From an uncultured Eubacteriales bacterium (GTDB lineage Bacteria > Bacillota > Clostridia > Tissierellales > Peptoniphilaceae): a stretch of DNA of 64,000 nt. The stretch is from positions 92,785 through 156,784 of the forward strand of contig UQFH01000003.1 of NCBI GenBank assembly GCA_900540185.1, read 5' to 3'. The translations under genes and the position numbers were made by a program. A model generated the notes under the pieces. It saw nothing but the letters and a program-made list of their open reading frames with translations. It was not told the DNA's origin and did no database searches. This document shows positions 50,083 through 58,495 of this stretch, one piece after another; within the stretch, counting starts at the first letter, position 1, and every line of letters starts with the position of its first letter.

Positions 50083-51941
50083 TGAAAAAAATAAGATTTT
50101 CTCCATTCACATTCGTCTGGATCGCACTTATTATAATGCTTCTTCTAAGACCGATTTTCAACGGACTCTTTACAAGCAGTATTGATATATCAAAGGCGAT
50201 AAATCTGATTCAAAACGACAGAGTTGACGAGGCGTCGATAAATGGGGATACACTTTATATTAATGATGTTACAAACAGCGCAAATGTCACGTACAAGACG
50301 GGCATACCGAAGCAGCTTCAGGACAGTTTTTACAAGGACTATTTAAAAGAGAAAGTTGAGTCCGGTAAAATAAAATTCACTGCAGTCGGCGATGAAGAGG
50401 AAGGGCTTCTAAAAACAATTCTTCCGTATGCTTTTATGGGAATACTGTTCTTTTTTATGATGAACATGATTTTCAAGCAAACGGGTTCACAAAACAAGGA
50501 AATGAACAATTTTGCAAAATCAAAGGCGAAACTGTTTAATAAAAATGATAAGGAAAAGGTGACTTTTAAAGATGTCGCCGGACTTGAAGAAGAAAAAGTG
50601 GAGCTTTATGAAATTGTGGACTTCTTAAAAAATCCTGCAAAATATGCAAGGATGGGGGCAAGAATTCCAAGAGGCGTGCTTTTGGTTGGACCTCCGGGAA
50701 CCGGAAAGACTTATATTTCAAGAGCGGTTGCAGGGGAAGCGGGCGTTCCGTTTTTCTCAATTTCAGGCTCGGAATTTTTGGAAATGTTTGTCGGCGTAGG
50801 CGCTTCGAGAGTTAGAGATCTCTTTGACGTTGCGAAAAAGAATTCGCCGTGCATTATCTTCATCGACGAAATTGACGCTGTCGGAAGAAAAAGAGGCTCC
50901 GGTCTCGGCGGCGGACATGACGAAAGAGAGCAGACACTGAATCAACTTTTGGTTGAGATGGATGGGTTTGAAAAGAACGAAGGAATCATAATGATGGCGG
51001 CAACAAACAGACCGGACATTTTGGACGATGCGCTTTTAAGACCGGGCAGATTTGATAGACGTGTCACAATCGGACTTCCGGATGTGAGAGGAAGAGAAGA
51101 GATTTTAAGCATCCACACAAAAGATAAGCCGATGGCGGCGGATGTGGATATAAAAAATATTGCAAAAAGAACTCCGGGTTTCACTCCGGCGGATCTTGAA
51201 AATCTTGTGAATGAAGCGGCGATTTTGTCGGCAAGACATGGACAAAGCTCAATCACAAAGAGCGTTCTTGAAGAGGCCAGCATAAAAGTTTTAGCGGGAC
51301 CTGAAAAAACTTCAACCGTCATCACGCCTGAAGAAAAGAAGCTCGTCAGTTTCCACGAAGCGGGACATGCGATTGTTACAAAATCTCTTCCGGACACAGA
51401 TCCGGTTCAAATGGTAACGATTGTTCCGAGAGGCTCCGCTGGCGGATTCACATACACGGTGCCTGAGGAAGAAAAATATTATTACACGAAGTCAAAAATG
51501 ATAAATGAAATAATTATTCTTCTTGCCGGAAGGGCGGCTGAGGAGTTAAAACTTGAAGACATTTCCACGGGTGCGTCAAACGATATTGAAAGAGCGACAA
51601 AGATTGCGCACGCTATGGTTTCAAAATACGGAATGACTTCCGCAATCGGCACACTCGATTTTACGGAAGACAACGAAAATATTTTCATCGGAAATGCAAT
51701 AACACACAGCAAAAATGTTTCGGAGGAAACTTTAAAACTCATCGACTCCGAAATGAAGAAAATTGTTGACGGATGTTATGAAAAAGCAAAGGAAATCCTA
51801 AGGGAAAACGATGAGAAATTGACAAGGCTTGCAAACTGTTTACTTGAAAAAGAAACGGTTTACAAAAAAGAATTCGAAGCTATCTACAGCGGTGATTACG
51901 ACCCGAGCAGTTTCGAAGACGAAAAAATTAATATATTTTAA
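50082..51941 (+). CDS. ftsH: ATP-dependent zinc metalloprotease FtsH
   Basis: 619 residues. Two membrane segments (about 7-25 and 112-130) enclose a small outer domain. The AAA+ module has Walker A GPPGTGKT (about 203-210), Walker B CIIFIDEIDAVG (about 260) and SRH residues in LLRPGRFDRRV (about 320-330). The protease has the zinc motif HEAGH (about 424-428) and a later Asp ligand in STGASNDIERATKIA (about 500). It degrades membrane and regulatory proteins. The Phe-Val-Gly pore loop (EMFVGVGASRVRDLF) is intact. Confidence 0.97.
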   Translation: MKKIRFSPFTFVWIALIIMLLLRPIFNGLFTSSIDISKAINLIQNDRVDEASINGDTLYINDVTNSANVTYKTGIPKQLQDSFYKDYLKEKVESGKIKFTAVGDEEEGLLKTILPYAFMGILFFFMMNMIFKQTGSQNKEMNNFAKSKAKLFNKNDKEKVTFKDVAGLEEEKVELYEIVDFLKNPAKYARMGARIPRGVLLVGPPGTGKTYISRAVAGEAGVPFFSISGSEFLEMFVGVGASRVRDLFDVAKKNSPCIIFIDEIDAVGRKRGSGLGGGHDEREQTLNQLLVEMDGFEKNEGIIMMAATNRPDILDDALLRPGRFDRRVTIGLPDVRGREEILSIHTKDKPMAADVDIKNIAKRTPGFTPADLENLVNEAAILSARHGQSSITKSVLEEASIKVLAGPEKTSTVITPEEKKLVSFHEAGHAIVTKSLPDTDPVQMVTIVPRGSAGGFTYTVPEEEKYYYTKSKMINEIIILLAGRAAEELKLEDISTGASNDIERATKIAHAMVSKYGMTSAIGTLDFTEDNENIFIGNAITHSKNVSEETLKLIDSEMKKIVDGCYEKAKEILRENDEKLTRLANCLLEKETVYKKEFEAIYSGDYDPSSFEDEKINIF

Positions 51942-51953
51942 AGGAGAATTAAA

Positions 51954-52691
51954 ATGGGTAAGACAAAAAAACTGGTTGTATCCGCAATTTTACTTGCATG
52001 GATTTTAGTTTTAGGAATGACACAGTTGGGGCTTATACCTGTCGGTCCTGTAAGAGCGACGACTCTTCACATACCGGCACTTATTGCGGCGATTTTATTT
52101 GACAAGTATATGGGAATGTTTTTGGGACTCTCGTTTGGACTTTATTCGTGGTACCAAAATTTCAGAGCGCCTACGGTTTTGAGTTTTGTATTTCAAAACC
52201 CGGTTGTGAGCGTTCTTCCGAGAGTTATATTTCCTATAATCGCATATTACTTGTATCAATATCTGAAAAATAAAACGCATAGACAAATTCAAATCTTCGG
52301 AAGTGTACTATTTACGGCGCTATCCGCAGAGTTGATTTATTCACTCTATAAAGCGTATGTTTCAGAAAACAAGGCCGGATTTATCGTCGGAGCAATTTTA
52401 CTTTTGTTTGTAATTGACGTTTGGATTTACAGCTTGAGAAACAAAACTGTCATGGCTCCGGGATTTATGGCGGCGGCGATCGCAACTATATGTCACACAA
52501 TAATGGTCATGGGACTGATTTATATAATTTATCTGCCGAAATATATGGAGGCGATGAATATGACGAGAACTCTCGCAACAAATGCAATTTTGACAACTGT
52601 TGTCGTGAACGGAGTTCCGGAAGCGGTAATAGGCGGTCTTGTTGTGGCAGCTCTTTTAAAGAGAAAGGAAAGTTATGATTTTAACCGTTGA
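51954..52691 (+). CDS. ECF transporter substrate component, probably for pantothenate
   Basis: 245 residues behind AAGGAG. About six membrane segments. The N-terminus KKLVVSAILLAWILVLGMTQLGLIPVGPVRATTLHIPALIAAIL is typical of ECF S components (PF12822), with the A-x-x-x-A-type helix 1 used for docking. The next gene is coaX, pantothenate kinase, overlapping by 17 bases, so pantothenate is the likely vitamin (PanT-like); this rests on context. The shared EcfAAT module is not in the window. Confidence 0.8.
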   Translation: MGKTKKLVVSAILLAWILVLGMTQLGLIPVGPVRATTLHIPALIAAILFDKYMGMFLGLSFGLYSWYQNFRAPTVLSFVFQNPVVSVLPRVIFPIIAYYLYQYLKNKTHRQIQIFGSVLFTALSAELIYSLYKAYVSENKAGFIVGAILLLFVIDVWIYSLRNKTVMAPGFMAAAIATICHTIMVMGLIYIIYLPKYMEAMNMTRTLATNAILTTVVVNGVPEAVIGGLVVAALLKRKESYDFNR

Positions 52692-53454
52692 TATTGGAAA
52701 TACAAATACTGTTGTTGGAATTTTTAAAGGCGAAGAACTCATCGAGTCTGTCAGACTTGAATCGAACAGAAGCAAGACGGTTGACGAATACCATCTTCTT
52801 TTGACGGATTTGCTGAACTTAAAGGACATCGACATCGAAAGTTTCGAAGGCGGAATAATCTCTTCGGTTGTTCCGACATTAACCGGAACTATGGAAAAAG
52901 CGGTTTCAAAAATTATAGGAATGACTCCGATTGTAGTAGGTCCCGGCACAAAGACCGGACTCAACATTATGTACGATGACCCGAAGGAAGTGGGCGCGGA
53001 CAGAATTGTGAATGCGGTCGGTGCGATTAAAAAATATGGTTATCCGCTTATTATAATTGACTTCGGAACGGCGACAACATATTGCGTTATAGATAAGAAC
53101 AAAAACTATTTGGGTGGAATTATTGCACCGGGCATCGGGATTTCTGCTGAAGCATTGTTTCTTAAAGCTGCAAAACTTCCTAGAGTTGACTTGGTGCCGC
53201 CTGAGAATTATTTAAACAAAAACACTGTCGATGCCATAAAAGCGGGAATAATATTTGGAAGTGTCGGCGAGGTCGAGTATATTGTGAAACATTTAAAAGA
53301 AGAGGTAGGTGTGCCCGATGCGAAAGTGATTTCGACGGGAGGCATTGCTCCGACGATAAATGAACTCACAGAGTCAATAGACATCTACGACAACAATTTG
53401 ACATTATTTGGTTTAAGGGATATATATGAGAAGAACACTAAAAATAGGAAGTGA
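52675..53454 (+). CDS. coaX: Type III pantothenate kinase
   Basis: 259 residues. CoaX phosphorylates pantothenate, first step to CoA. The acetate-kinase-like fold motifs are present: DIGNTNTVVGIF (about 5-16, phosphate loop), DDPKEVGADRIVNAVGAIKKYG (about 102-123; the GADR dimer and pantothenate residues), IIDFGTATTYCVID (about 128-141), and GGIIAPGIGIS (about 147). Its start lies in the 3' end of the ECF gene and its end overlaps dus by 29 bases, both in other frames. Confidence 0.95.
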   Translation: MILTVDIGNTNTVVGIFKGEELIESVRLESNRSKTVDEYHLLLTDLLNLKDIDIESFEGGIISSVVPTLTGTMEKAVSKIIGMTPIVVGPGTKTGLNIMYDDPKEVGADRIVNAVGAIKKYGYPLIIIDFGTATTYCVIDKNKNYLGGIIAPGIGISAEALFLKAAKLPRVDLVPPENYLNKNTVDAIKAGIIFGSVGEVEYIVKHLKEEVGVPDAKVISTGGIAPTINELTESIDIYDNNLTLFGLRDIYEKNTKNRK

Positions 53455-54361
53455 TGTTCCACCGATATTTTTAGCTCCTATGGCAGGTTATACCGATTTT
53501 GCATATCGAAAAATATGCTTTGAACTTGGGCTTTCGTTTGCTGTCACCGAAATGGTCAGCGCGAAAGCCTTAAGTTATGGTGACGAAAAAACCGAAAGCA
53601 TTTCAAAAAGCGAAGGCAGAACCGGAATACAGCTTTTCGGGCACGACATTCCGGCGCTTCAAATCGCCGTGGAAAAACTTAATGAGCGAAGCGATTTTTT
53701 GTGGTATGATTTAAATTTCGGATGCCCCGCACCGAAAATTGTGAAAAATCACGACGGAAGTTCGCTATTAAGTGATTTGCCGACTCTAAGACAAGTGATA
53801 GAGTGCGTGAAAAAATATTCAAACAAACCGGTGTCCGCAAAGATGAGACTGGGCTTTAAAGAGGGCGACGATTTTATTGAAATTGCAAAGACAATCGAGG
53901 ACTCGGGTGCGGATTTTCTAACTGTGCATGGCAGAACGAGGGAAATGTATTACACCGGAGAGGCCGACTGGGACGCGATTTATAAAATAAGAAATGCGGT
54001 TTCGATTCCGGTCATTGGAAACGGTGATATAAAAAATGCCGATATGGCGAGAGAACTTTTGGAGTCGGGCGACATTGACGGCATTGCAATCGGAAGAGCT
54101 GCAATCGGAAATCCGTTTTTATTTGCGGAATTTTCAGGGACGGAGTATTCGAGCAAATATGATGTTATAAAAAGACATTTCGAGTATATGTGCAAAATAA
54201 AAAATGAAAGAGTTGCGGTGAACGATTTTAAGAAACATTTAATCAAGTATCTTAACAATAGACCGGAAGCGAAAAAAATAAGACAAGAATTACAAAATAT
54301 AACAAATATTGAAATTATGGAAGAATGGATAAAGAGTCTGTTTTATTTTGACAAAATCTGA
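53426..54361 (+). CDS. dus: tRNA-dihydrouridine synthase
   Basis: 311 residues, normal. FMN-dependent reduction of uridines in the tRNA D-loop. FLAPMAGYTDFAYRKIC (about 15-31) gives the FMN site, NFGCPAPKIV (about 99-108) the catalytic Cys, VSAKMRLGF (about 134) and VHGRTREMYYTGEADW (about 165-180) the substrate groove, and GNGDIKNADMARELLE and GIAIGRAAIGNP the phosphate-binding end. The ribosome site is weak (AAGGGA), fitting coupled translation from coaX. A consensus promoter for greA overlaps its last codons. Confidence 0.94.
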   Translation: MRRTLKIGSDVPPIFLAPMAGYTDFAYRKICFELGLSFAVTEMVSAKALSYGDEKTESISKSEGRTGIQLFGHDIPALQIAVEKLNERSDFLWYDLNFGCPAPKIVKNHDGSSLLSDLPTLRQVIECVKKYSNKPVSAKMRLGFKEGDDFIEIAKTIEDSGADFLTVHGRTREMYYTGEADWDAIYKIRNAVSIPVIGNGDIKNADMARELLESGDIDGIAIGRAAIGNPFLFAEFSGTEYSSKYDVIKRHFEYMCKIKNERVAVNDFKKHLIKYLNNRPEAKKIRQELQNITNIEIMEEWIKSLFYFDKI

Positions 54362-54376
54362 TAAGTAATGTATAAT
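54348..54376 (+). promoter_or_regulatory. Full-consensus promoter of greA-lysS
   Basis: TTGACA (54348-54353), 17-base spacer, TATAAT (54371-54376). The -35 is within the last codons of dus. Confidence 0.9.
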
Positions 54377-54406
54377 ATATTAATATATTTTAGAAGGGGA
54401 GTTTAA

Positions 54407-54904
54407 ATGGCTGAAAAGGAAGTATTTCTAACCCGTGAAGGTTATGATAATTTAAAAAATGAATTGGAAGAATTAAAAACTGTTACCAGAAAAGAGGTTT
54501 CAGAAAGAATAAAAGTTGCGTTGGGTTACGGCGACTTGAGCGAAAATGCTGAGTATGACCAAGCAAAAAATGAACAGGCGCTGGTTGAAGACAGAATTCT
54601 TCAAATTGAAAACACTTTAAGAATGGCGAAAATCGTCGAAGAACATGAAGTCACAACCGATAAGGTAAACATTTCAACCGACGTCACAGTTCTTGAAGAA
54701 GGAGAAGATGAGCCGGAAGTATTTTCAATTGTAGGTAGTGCCGAATCGGACCCGATAAACAACAAAATCTCAAATGAAAGTCCGCTTGGAGCTGCACTTT
54801 TGGGCAGAAGAAGAAAAGATGTCGTGGAAGTTGAAGCACCGGACGGAGTTATAAGATATAAAATAATCAGTATTAAGAAAACGCCTAAGGACGAAAAGAA
54901 ATAG
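54407..54904 (+). CDS. greA: Transcription elongation factor GreA
   Basis: 165 residues behind AAGGGGAG. GreA enters the RNA polymerase secondary channel and triggers cleavage of backtracked RNA. The N-terminal coiled coil (about 8-78) has LTREGYDNLKNELEELK and the tip residues in GDLSENAEYDQAKNEQALVEDRI (the conserved D and E pair about 44-47). The C-terminal FKBP-like domain contains SIVGSAESDPINNKISNESPLGAALLGRR (about 105-133). Eleven bases before lysS. Confidence 0.96.
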   Translation: MAEKEVFLTREGYDNLKNELEELKTVTRKEVSERIKVALGYGDLSENAEYDQAKNEQALVEDRILQIENTLRMAKIVEEHEVTTDKVNISTDVTVLEEGEDEPEVFSIVGSAESDPINNKISNESPLGAALLGRRRKDVVEVEAPDGVIRYKIISIKKTPKDEKK

Positions 54905-54915
54905 AGAGGGTTAAT

Positions 54916-56820
54916 ATGGAACAAGATTTAAATGAAATGCTCCAAATAAGGAGAGATAAATTAAAGCAATTAAAAGAAGAAGGTAGAAATCCATATTTAG
55001 TTGAAAAGTTTGAAAGAACGAATTTCACAAAGGAAATTGTTGAAAACTTTGAGGACTTTGAAGACAAATCGGTCACTATTGCCGGCAGAGTTATGGCAAG
55101 AAGAGGTCATGGAAAAGTCACTTTTTTGGATATACAAGATTCAACAGGCAGAATCCAAGCGTTTTTAAAGATTGACAATTTGGGAGACGAATACAACGAT
55201 GTTAAACTTTTGGACATCGGAGATATCGTCGGAATCACAGGTGAAGTTTTCAAAACGAAAATGGGCGAAGTGAGTGTTCGCGCAGAAAATTTTAAAATTC
55301 TTACAAAGTCTCTTCAAATTCTTCCTGAAAAATGGCATGGCCTTCAAGACCAGGATTTGAAATACAGACAAAGATATGTCGACCTTATTATGAATCCAAG
55401 CATTAAGGAAACTTTCTTAAAGAGAAACAGAATCATAAAGGAAATCAGAAATTATCTTGACGACAGGGGATTTTTGGAAGTTGAAACGCCGACACTAAAC
55501 ACTATCGCCGGCGGTGCAAATGCTAGACCTTTCATTACGCACCACAACACTCTCGACATTGATATGTATCTTAGAATTGCAAACGAACTTTATCTAAAGA
55601 GATTGGTTGTCGGCGGGTTCGACAAGGTTTATGAAATGGGAAAGATGTTCAGAAATGAAGGTATGGACACAACTCACAACCCTGAATACACCGCAATGGA
55701 AGTTTATGCAGCATATCAAGATTACAACGATATGATGGAGCTTACGGAAAATCTTGTTGCAACTGTCGCAGAAAAAGTTTTGGGAAAAACTGTTATTGAA
55801 TATGACGGTGTCGAACTTGACCTTACTCCGCCTTGGAGAAGAATCAGCATGGTTGAAGCTGTAAAGGAATATGCAGGTGTTGATTTCGAAAATATCGAAA
55901 CCGATGAAGAAGCGATTAAAGCTGCTGAAGAAAAGGGACTTACTCTTGAGCCTTCAAAGAAGACAAGAGGAAATATTATAAACGAATTCTTCGAAGAATT
56001 CTGTGAAGAACATATGATTCAACCGACATTTGTCACGGGTCACCCTGTAGATATTTCTCCGCTTGCAAAGAGAAATCCTGAGGATCCGAGATACACAAAC
56101 AGATTTGAAGCATTTATAAATACAAAGGAAATTGCAAACGCATTCTCCGAACTTAACGACCCAATCGACCAAAGGGAAAGATTTACCGCACAAATCGAAG
56201 CAAAACGCCTTGGCGACGACGAAGCGCATCCGATGGACGAAGACTTCTTAAATGCAATTGAAGTAGGACTTCCACCGACGGGCGGACTTGGAATCGGCAT
56301 CGACAGACTTATTATGTTCCTTACAGGTGAAACATCCATAAGAGACGTAATTTTGTTCCCAACGATGAAACCGCTTGCAAAGGACCTCGGTGAAAACGGC
56401 GAAGAACCAAAGCACGACGAAGCACCGAAAGCTGCAAAGAAACTCGACTTGTCGAAAGTAAAAGTCGAACCGCTTTTCGAAGACTTTGTTGACTTTGAAA
56501 AATTCTCGGAATCCGATTTCAGAGTTGTTAAAGTTAAATCGTGCGAAGAAGTTCCGAAGTCAAAGAAACTCTTAAAGTTTACACTTGATGACGGAAGCGG
56601 AAAAGACAGAATAATTTTATCCGGCATCAAAAACTTCTATAGTGCAGAAGAACTTGTTGGAAAAACGCTTCTTGCAATAACGAACTTACCGCCGAGAGAA
56701 ATGATGGGAATTGAATCTTGCGGAATGCTTCTCTCAGCAGTATGCGACTATGACGGAGAGGAACTTTTGAATTTAATAATGCTTGATGGAAATATTCCGG
56801 CAGGCGCAAAAATATATTAA
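54916..56820 (+). CDS. lysS: Lysyl-tRNA synthetase (class II) with C-terminal Trbp111-type tRNA-binding domain
   Basis: 634 residues against about 490-500 for ordinary LysRS. The anticodon-binding OB fold is about 55-160; class II motif 2 lies around FRNEGMDTTHNPEYTAMEVY (about 252-271), and motif 3 is GLGIGIDRLIMFLTG (about 457-471). After a charged linker (about 490-520; EEPKHDEAPKAAKK) comes a domain (about 525-634) with FSESDFRVVKVKSCEEVPKS, LLKFTLDDGS and the NLPPREMMGIESCGMLLSA block, the EMAP/Trbp111/MetRS-C fold that binds tRNA elbows. Such a domain on LysRS is unusual. Terminator follows. Confidence 0.95.
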   Translation: MEQDLNEMLQIRRDKLKQLKEEGRNPYLVEKFERTNFTKEIVENFEDFEDKSVTIAGRVMARRGHGKVTFLDIQDSTGRIQAFLKIDNLGDEYNDVKLLDIGDIVGITGEVFKTKMGEVSVRAENFKILTKSLQILPEKWHGLQDQDLKYRQRYVDLIMNPSIKETFLKRNRIIKEIRNYLDDRGFLEVETPTLNTIAGGANARPFITHHNTLDIDMYLRIANELYLKRLVVGGFDKVYEMGKMFRNEGMDTTHNPEYTAMEVYAAYQDYNDMMELTENLVATVAEKVLGKTVIEYDGVELDLTPPWRRISMVEAVKEYAGVDFENIETDEEAIKAAEEKGLTLEPSKKTRGNIINEFFEEFCEEHMIQPTFVTGHPVDISPLAKRNPEDPRYTNRFEAFINTKEIANAFSELNDPIDQRERFTAQIEAKRLGDDEAHPMDEDFLNAIEVGLPPTGGLGIGIDRLIMFLTGETSIRDVILFPTMKPLAKDLGENGEEPKHDEAPKAAKKLDLSKVKVEPLFEDFVDFEKFSESDFRVVKVKSCEEVPKSKKLLKFTLDDGSGKDRIILSGIKNFYSAEELVGKTLLAITNLPPREMMGIESCGMLLSAVCDYDGEELLNLIMLDGNIPAGAKIY

Positions 56821-56837
56821 AGAACACGCTAATTATG

Positions 56838-56871
56838 AAACTGGGGTTTGTTATGAATCCCAGTTTAATTT
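56838..56871 (+). terminator. Terminator of greA-lysS
   Basis: AAACTGGG (56838-56845) pairs with CCCAGTTT (56859-56866), then AATTTTT. Confidence 0.85.
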
Positions 56872-56945
56872 TTATAATTGGGTTAATAGAAATATAAACT
56901 ATACAATAAAACTAATTTAAAGAAAAATAAATATTAGATAATCTC

Positions 56946-56981
56946 AGACGATAGAAATTAAAAACTATATCGTCTTTTTTT
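56946..56981 (+). terminator. Hairpin with T-run at the head of the element
   Basis: AGACGATA (56946-56953) pairs with TATCGTCT (56968-56975) and TTTTTT follows. No gene ends just before it, so it may be an attenuator for the short gene at 57003. Confidence 0.6.
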
Positions 56982-57002
56982 ATTTCAAAAAAGGAGTTTT
57001 AT

Positions 57003-57128
57003 ATGAAAAAAATAGAACAACTAAGACAAGAGTCAAAAGAAAGAAAAGATAAAGTTAACGATACTGAAGAAAGACTAAGGCAACTAAAAAAATTGAAAAG
57101 TATTGATGTTCAAACGAAATTATGTTAA
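57003..57128 (+). CDS. Short DUF3847-like protein of mobilizable elements
   Basis: 41 residues behind AAGGAG. MKKIEQLRQESKERKDKVND followed by TEERLRQLKKLKSI forms one charged coiled-coil helix, like the first part of DUF3847 proteins, which are encoded beside MobA/MobL relaxases in Firmicute elements. Those are about twice as long and continue with an RTHRL-type motif, absent here, so this is probably a truncated copy. Confidence 0.5.
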   Translation: MKKIEQLRQESKERKDKVNDTEERLRQLKKLKSIDVQTKLC

Positions 57129-57157
57129 ACTATAATCAACCAAAGAAAAATGAAATA

Positions 57158-57220
57158 ATGGAAAATAGAATTGAGAAATACCGTAAACCTTTAGGTTTAT
57201 CGCAACATAGACTTGGGTAA
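57158..57220 (+). pseudogene. Fragment of an XRE-type HTH repressor
   Basis: The frame MENRIEKYRKPLGLSQHRLG then stop matches the opening of many XRE repressors (K-x-R-I-x-x-x-R-x-x-x-G-L-S-Q-x-x-L). A shifted frame continues from 57214 to a stop near 57298 with residues such as YKQNNLDFKDLYLGLFPH, without an own start. Frameshift decay is likely. Confidence 0.45.
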
Positions 57221-57320
57221 AAGTAAGGATATCAAGGACGAGTATAAACAAAATAATCTTGATTTCAAAGATTTATATTTGGGGCTGTTTCCTCATTAAA
57301 AGTATGAAAGGAGATAAGGC

Positions 57321-57572
57321 TTGGATACACAAAACATAAACAAATGGATAAAAAATAATAAAATTCAAAAAATTCCGAAGAAAGAAAAAAACAAGATAGA
57401 ATTATTTAATTATATAGCTAATTTAACCTTTGAAAAAAACGTACAATATACTGAAAAAGAAATTAATGAGAAATTAAAAAAATTCTATATTGACTATGCG
57501 ATATTAAGAAGATACATGGTAGATTATAAAATTTTATCTAGAACAAGAGATTGTAAGACATATTGGTATTAG
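57321..57572 (+). CDS. DUF2087 domain protein
   Basis: 83 residues from TTG at 57321, behind AAAGGAGATAAGGC. The whole chain is the DUF2087 pattern: KIQKIPKKEKNKIELFNYIAN (about 15-35), VQYTEKEINEKLKKFYIDYAILRRYMVDYKILSR (about 41-74) and a closing T-Y-W-Y. The domain has a winged-helix look and often ends MarR- or ArsR-like regulators or stands alone. Probably DNA-binding cargo of the element. Base composition is distinctly AT-rich compared with neighbouring housekeeping genes. Confidence 0.8.
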   Translation: MDTQNINKWIKNNKIQKIPKKEKNKIELFNYIANLTFEKNVQYTEKEINEKLKKFYIDYAILRRYMVDYKILSRTRDCKTYWY

Positions 57573-57603
57573 ATTATTCTAAAGAATTATCATTAAATTA
57601 ATG

Positions 57604-57637
57604 AAGCAACCAAAGAGATTATCTAGGTTGCTTTTTT
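57604..57637 (+). terminator. Terminator of the DUF2087 gene
   Basis: AAGCAACC (57604-57611) pairs with GGTTGCTT (57626-57633), followed by TTTT. Confidence 0.8.
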
Positions 57638-57780
57638 CTTATCCTTTTTTATAGCAACTAGAAGTTAAGTTGAAAATTAAAATATAAAGAAAATAAATAA
57701 CATAGAAGGTAAACAGGGCAAAAAGAAGACATAGAAATAAAAATAATCAGAGAAAATTAAGAAAAATAAAATAATCAAAT

Positions 57781-57935
57781 CGCCCTTAGATTTCTAAGGG
57801 CGCAATTATACACCCTAAAGGGTGCTTGCGTGCCTTTAGAGCCAAACCCTTGCAGGGAGCAACAACCATTCGCTTTGGGTCTGCCACTGTCAATCATTCA
57901 CCACGAGCTTGCGAGTGAATTGAATGATTAGTCAA
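57781..57935. other. oriT-like region with IncQ/MobQ-type nic core
   Basis: On the minus strand, the inverted repeat CACCCT-TT-AGGGTG (57824-57811) is followed by TATAATTGCG/CCCTTA, which matches the RSF1010-family nic core (TAAGTGCG/CCCT); the nick would fall between 57801 and 57800. Next to it is a perfect 22-base palindrome (57781-57802). Further inverted repeats (AATCATTCA with TGAATGATT, about 57891-57931) lie towards the relaxase. Position just upstream of a MobA/MobL relaxase supports the call. Confidence 0.7.
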
Positions 57936-58016
57936 AGGGTATTTTAAAACGCTCATTCACAAAGTGGATATAAAAATCTATTAAGCCTCACCTAAAACAA
58001 CAAAAAAAGAAAGGAA

Positions 58017-58451
58017 GTGATAAAAAAGGCAGACAGTCTTCATTTTTCAGTAAACATAATATCAAGAGGAAAAGGCAAAAGTGCAGTAGCAAGTGCAGCA
58101 TATATAAGTGGAGAAAAAATAAAAAATGAATGGGACGGTGTAACCCATGATTATACAAAAAAACAAGGAGTAATTAGCAAAGAAATATTTTTACCGGATC
58201 ATGCACCAGAAGAATATAAAGACCGAAAAACCTTGTGGAACTCGTTAGAACTTTTTGAGAAAAATTCTAATGCCCAACTTGCAAGAAACTTTATCATATC
58301 TTTACCAAAAGAGTTAAGCATAGAAGAAAATAAAAAGGTGATAGAAGAATTTTTTGCTATTTTTGTGTTTACTAATTTGAGTATGTTTCAAGTTGCTTTT
58401 TGTTTTGCGAATATTACCATGTGTATTTTGATTGATAAAGAGTTAGTTTAA
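58017..58451 (+). pseudogene. Truncated MobA/MobL (MobQ) relaxase
   Basis: 144 residues from GTG at 58017 behind AAAGGAA. Residues 1-112 are a typical MobA/MobL N-terminus: SLHFSVNIISRGKGKSAVASAAYISGEKI, NEWDGVTHDYTKKQGV, IFLPDHAPEEYKDRKTLWNSLELFEK, NAQLARNFIISLPKELSIEE. The HxH metal-binding triad that should follow after about 20 more residues is missing. From about 113 the frame runs on through unrelated, hydrophobic sequence (IFVFTNLSMFQVAFCF) that belongs to the region upstream of the AAA+ gene. No nicking activity is expected. Confidence 0.85.
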
Positions 58452-58460
58452 TGTTATAAT
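58432..58460 (+). promoter_or_regulatory. Promoter of the AAA+/D-Y-V-K-P locus
   Basis: TTGATA (58432-58437), 17-base spacer ending TGT, TATAAT (58455-58460). It lies inside the run-on part of the broken relaxase frame, 36 bases before the ATG. Confidence 0.8.
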
Positions 58461-58495
58461 TATTGTAAAGAAATTAGATTTTGTGTGGAGGTATT

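Larger units (their letters stand above)
57573..58016. other. Gene-free stretch with terminator and oriT-like region
   Basis: After the terminator at 57604-57637 comes about 140 bases of A-rich sequence without recognised features, then a cluster of inverted repeats (57781-57935) described as oriT, and about 80 bases leading to the relaxase. No coding frame with a ribosome site was seen. Confidence 0.7.
56872..58351 (+). mobile_element. Remnant of a mobilizable element (MobQ type)
   Basis: About 1.5 kb between the lysS terminator and the AAA+ gene, more AT-rich than its surroundings. It contains, in order, an attenuator-like hairpin, a DUF3847-like short gene, an XRE repressor fragment, a DUF2087 gene, an oriT-like region and the first part of a MobA/MobL relaxase. 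The right end is a clear break inside the relaxase at about 58351. The left end is not defined; no target duplication, integrase or transposase was found. It is most likely a decayed integrated mobilizable element or plasmid piece. Confidence 0.65.

Noticed and set aside
56040..56630. 196-residue minus-strand frame inside lysS
   Set aside because: Low-complexity antisense of conserved LysRS codons.
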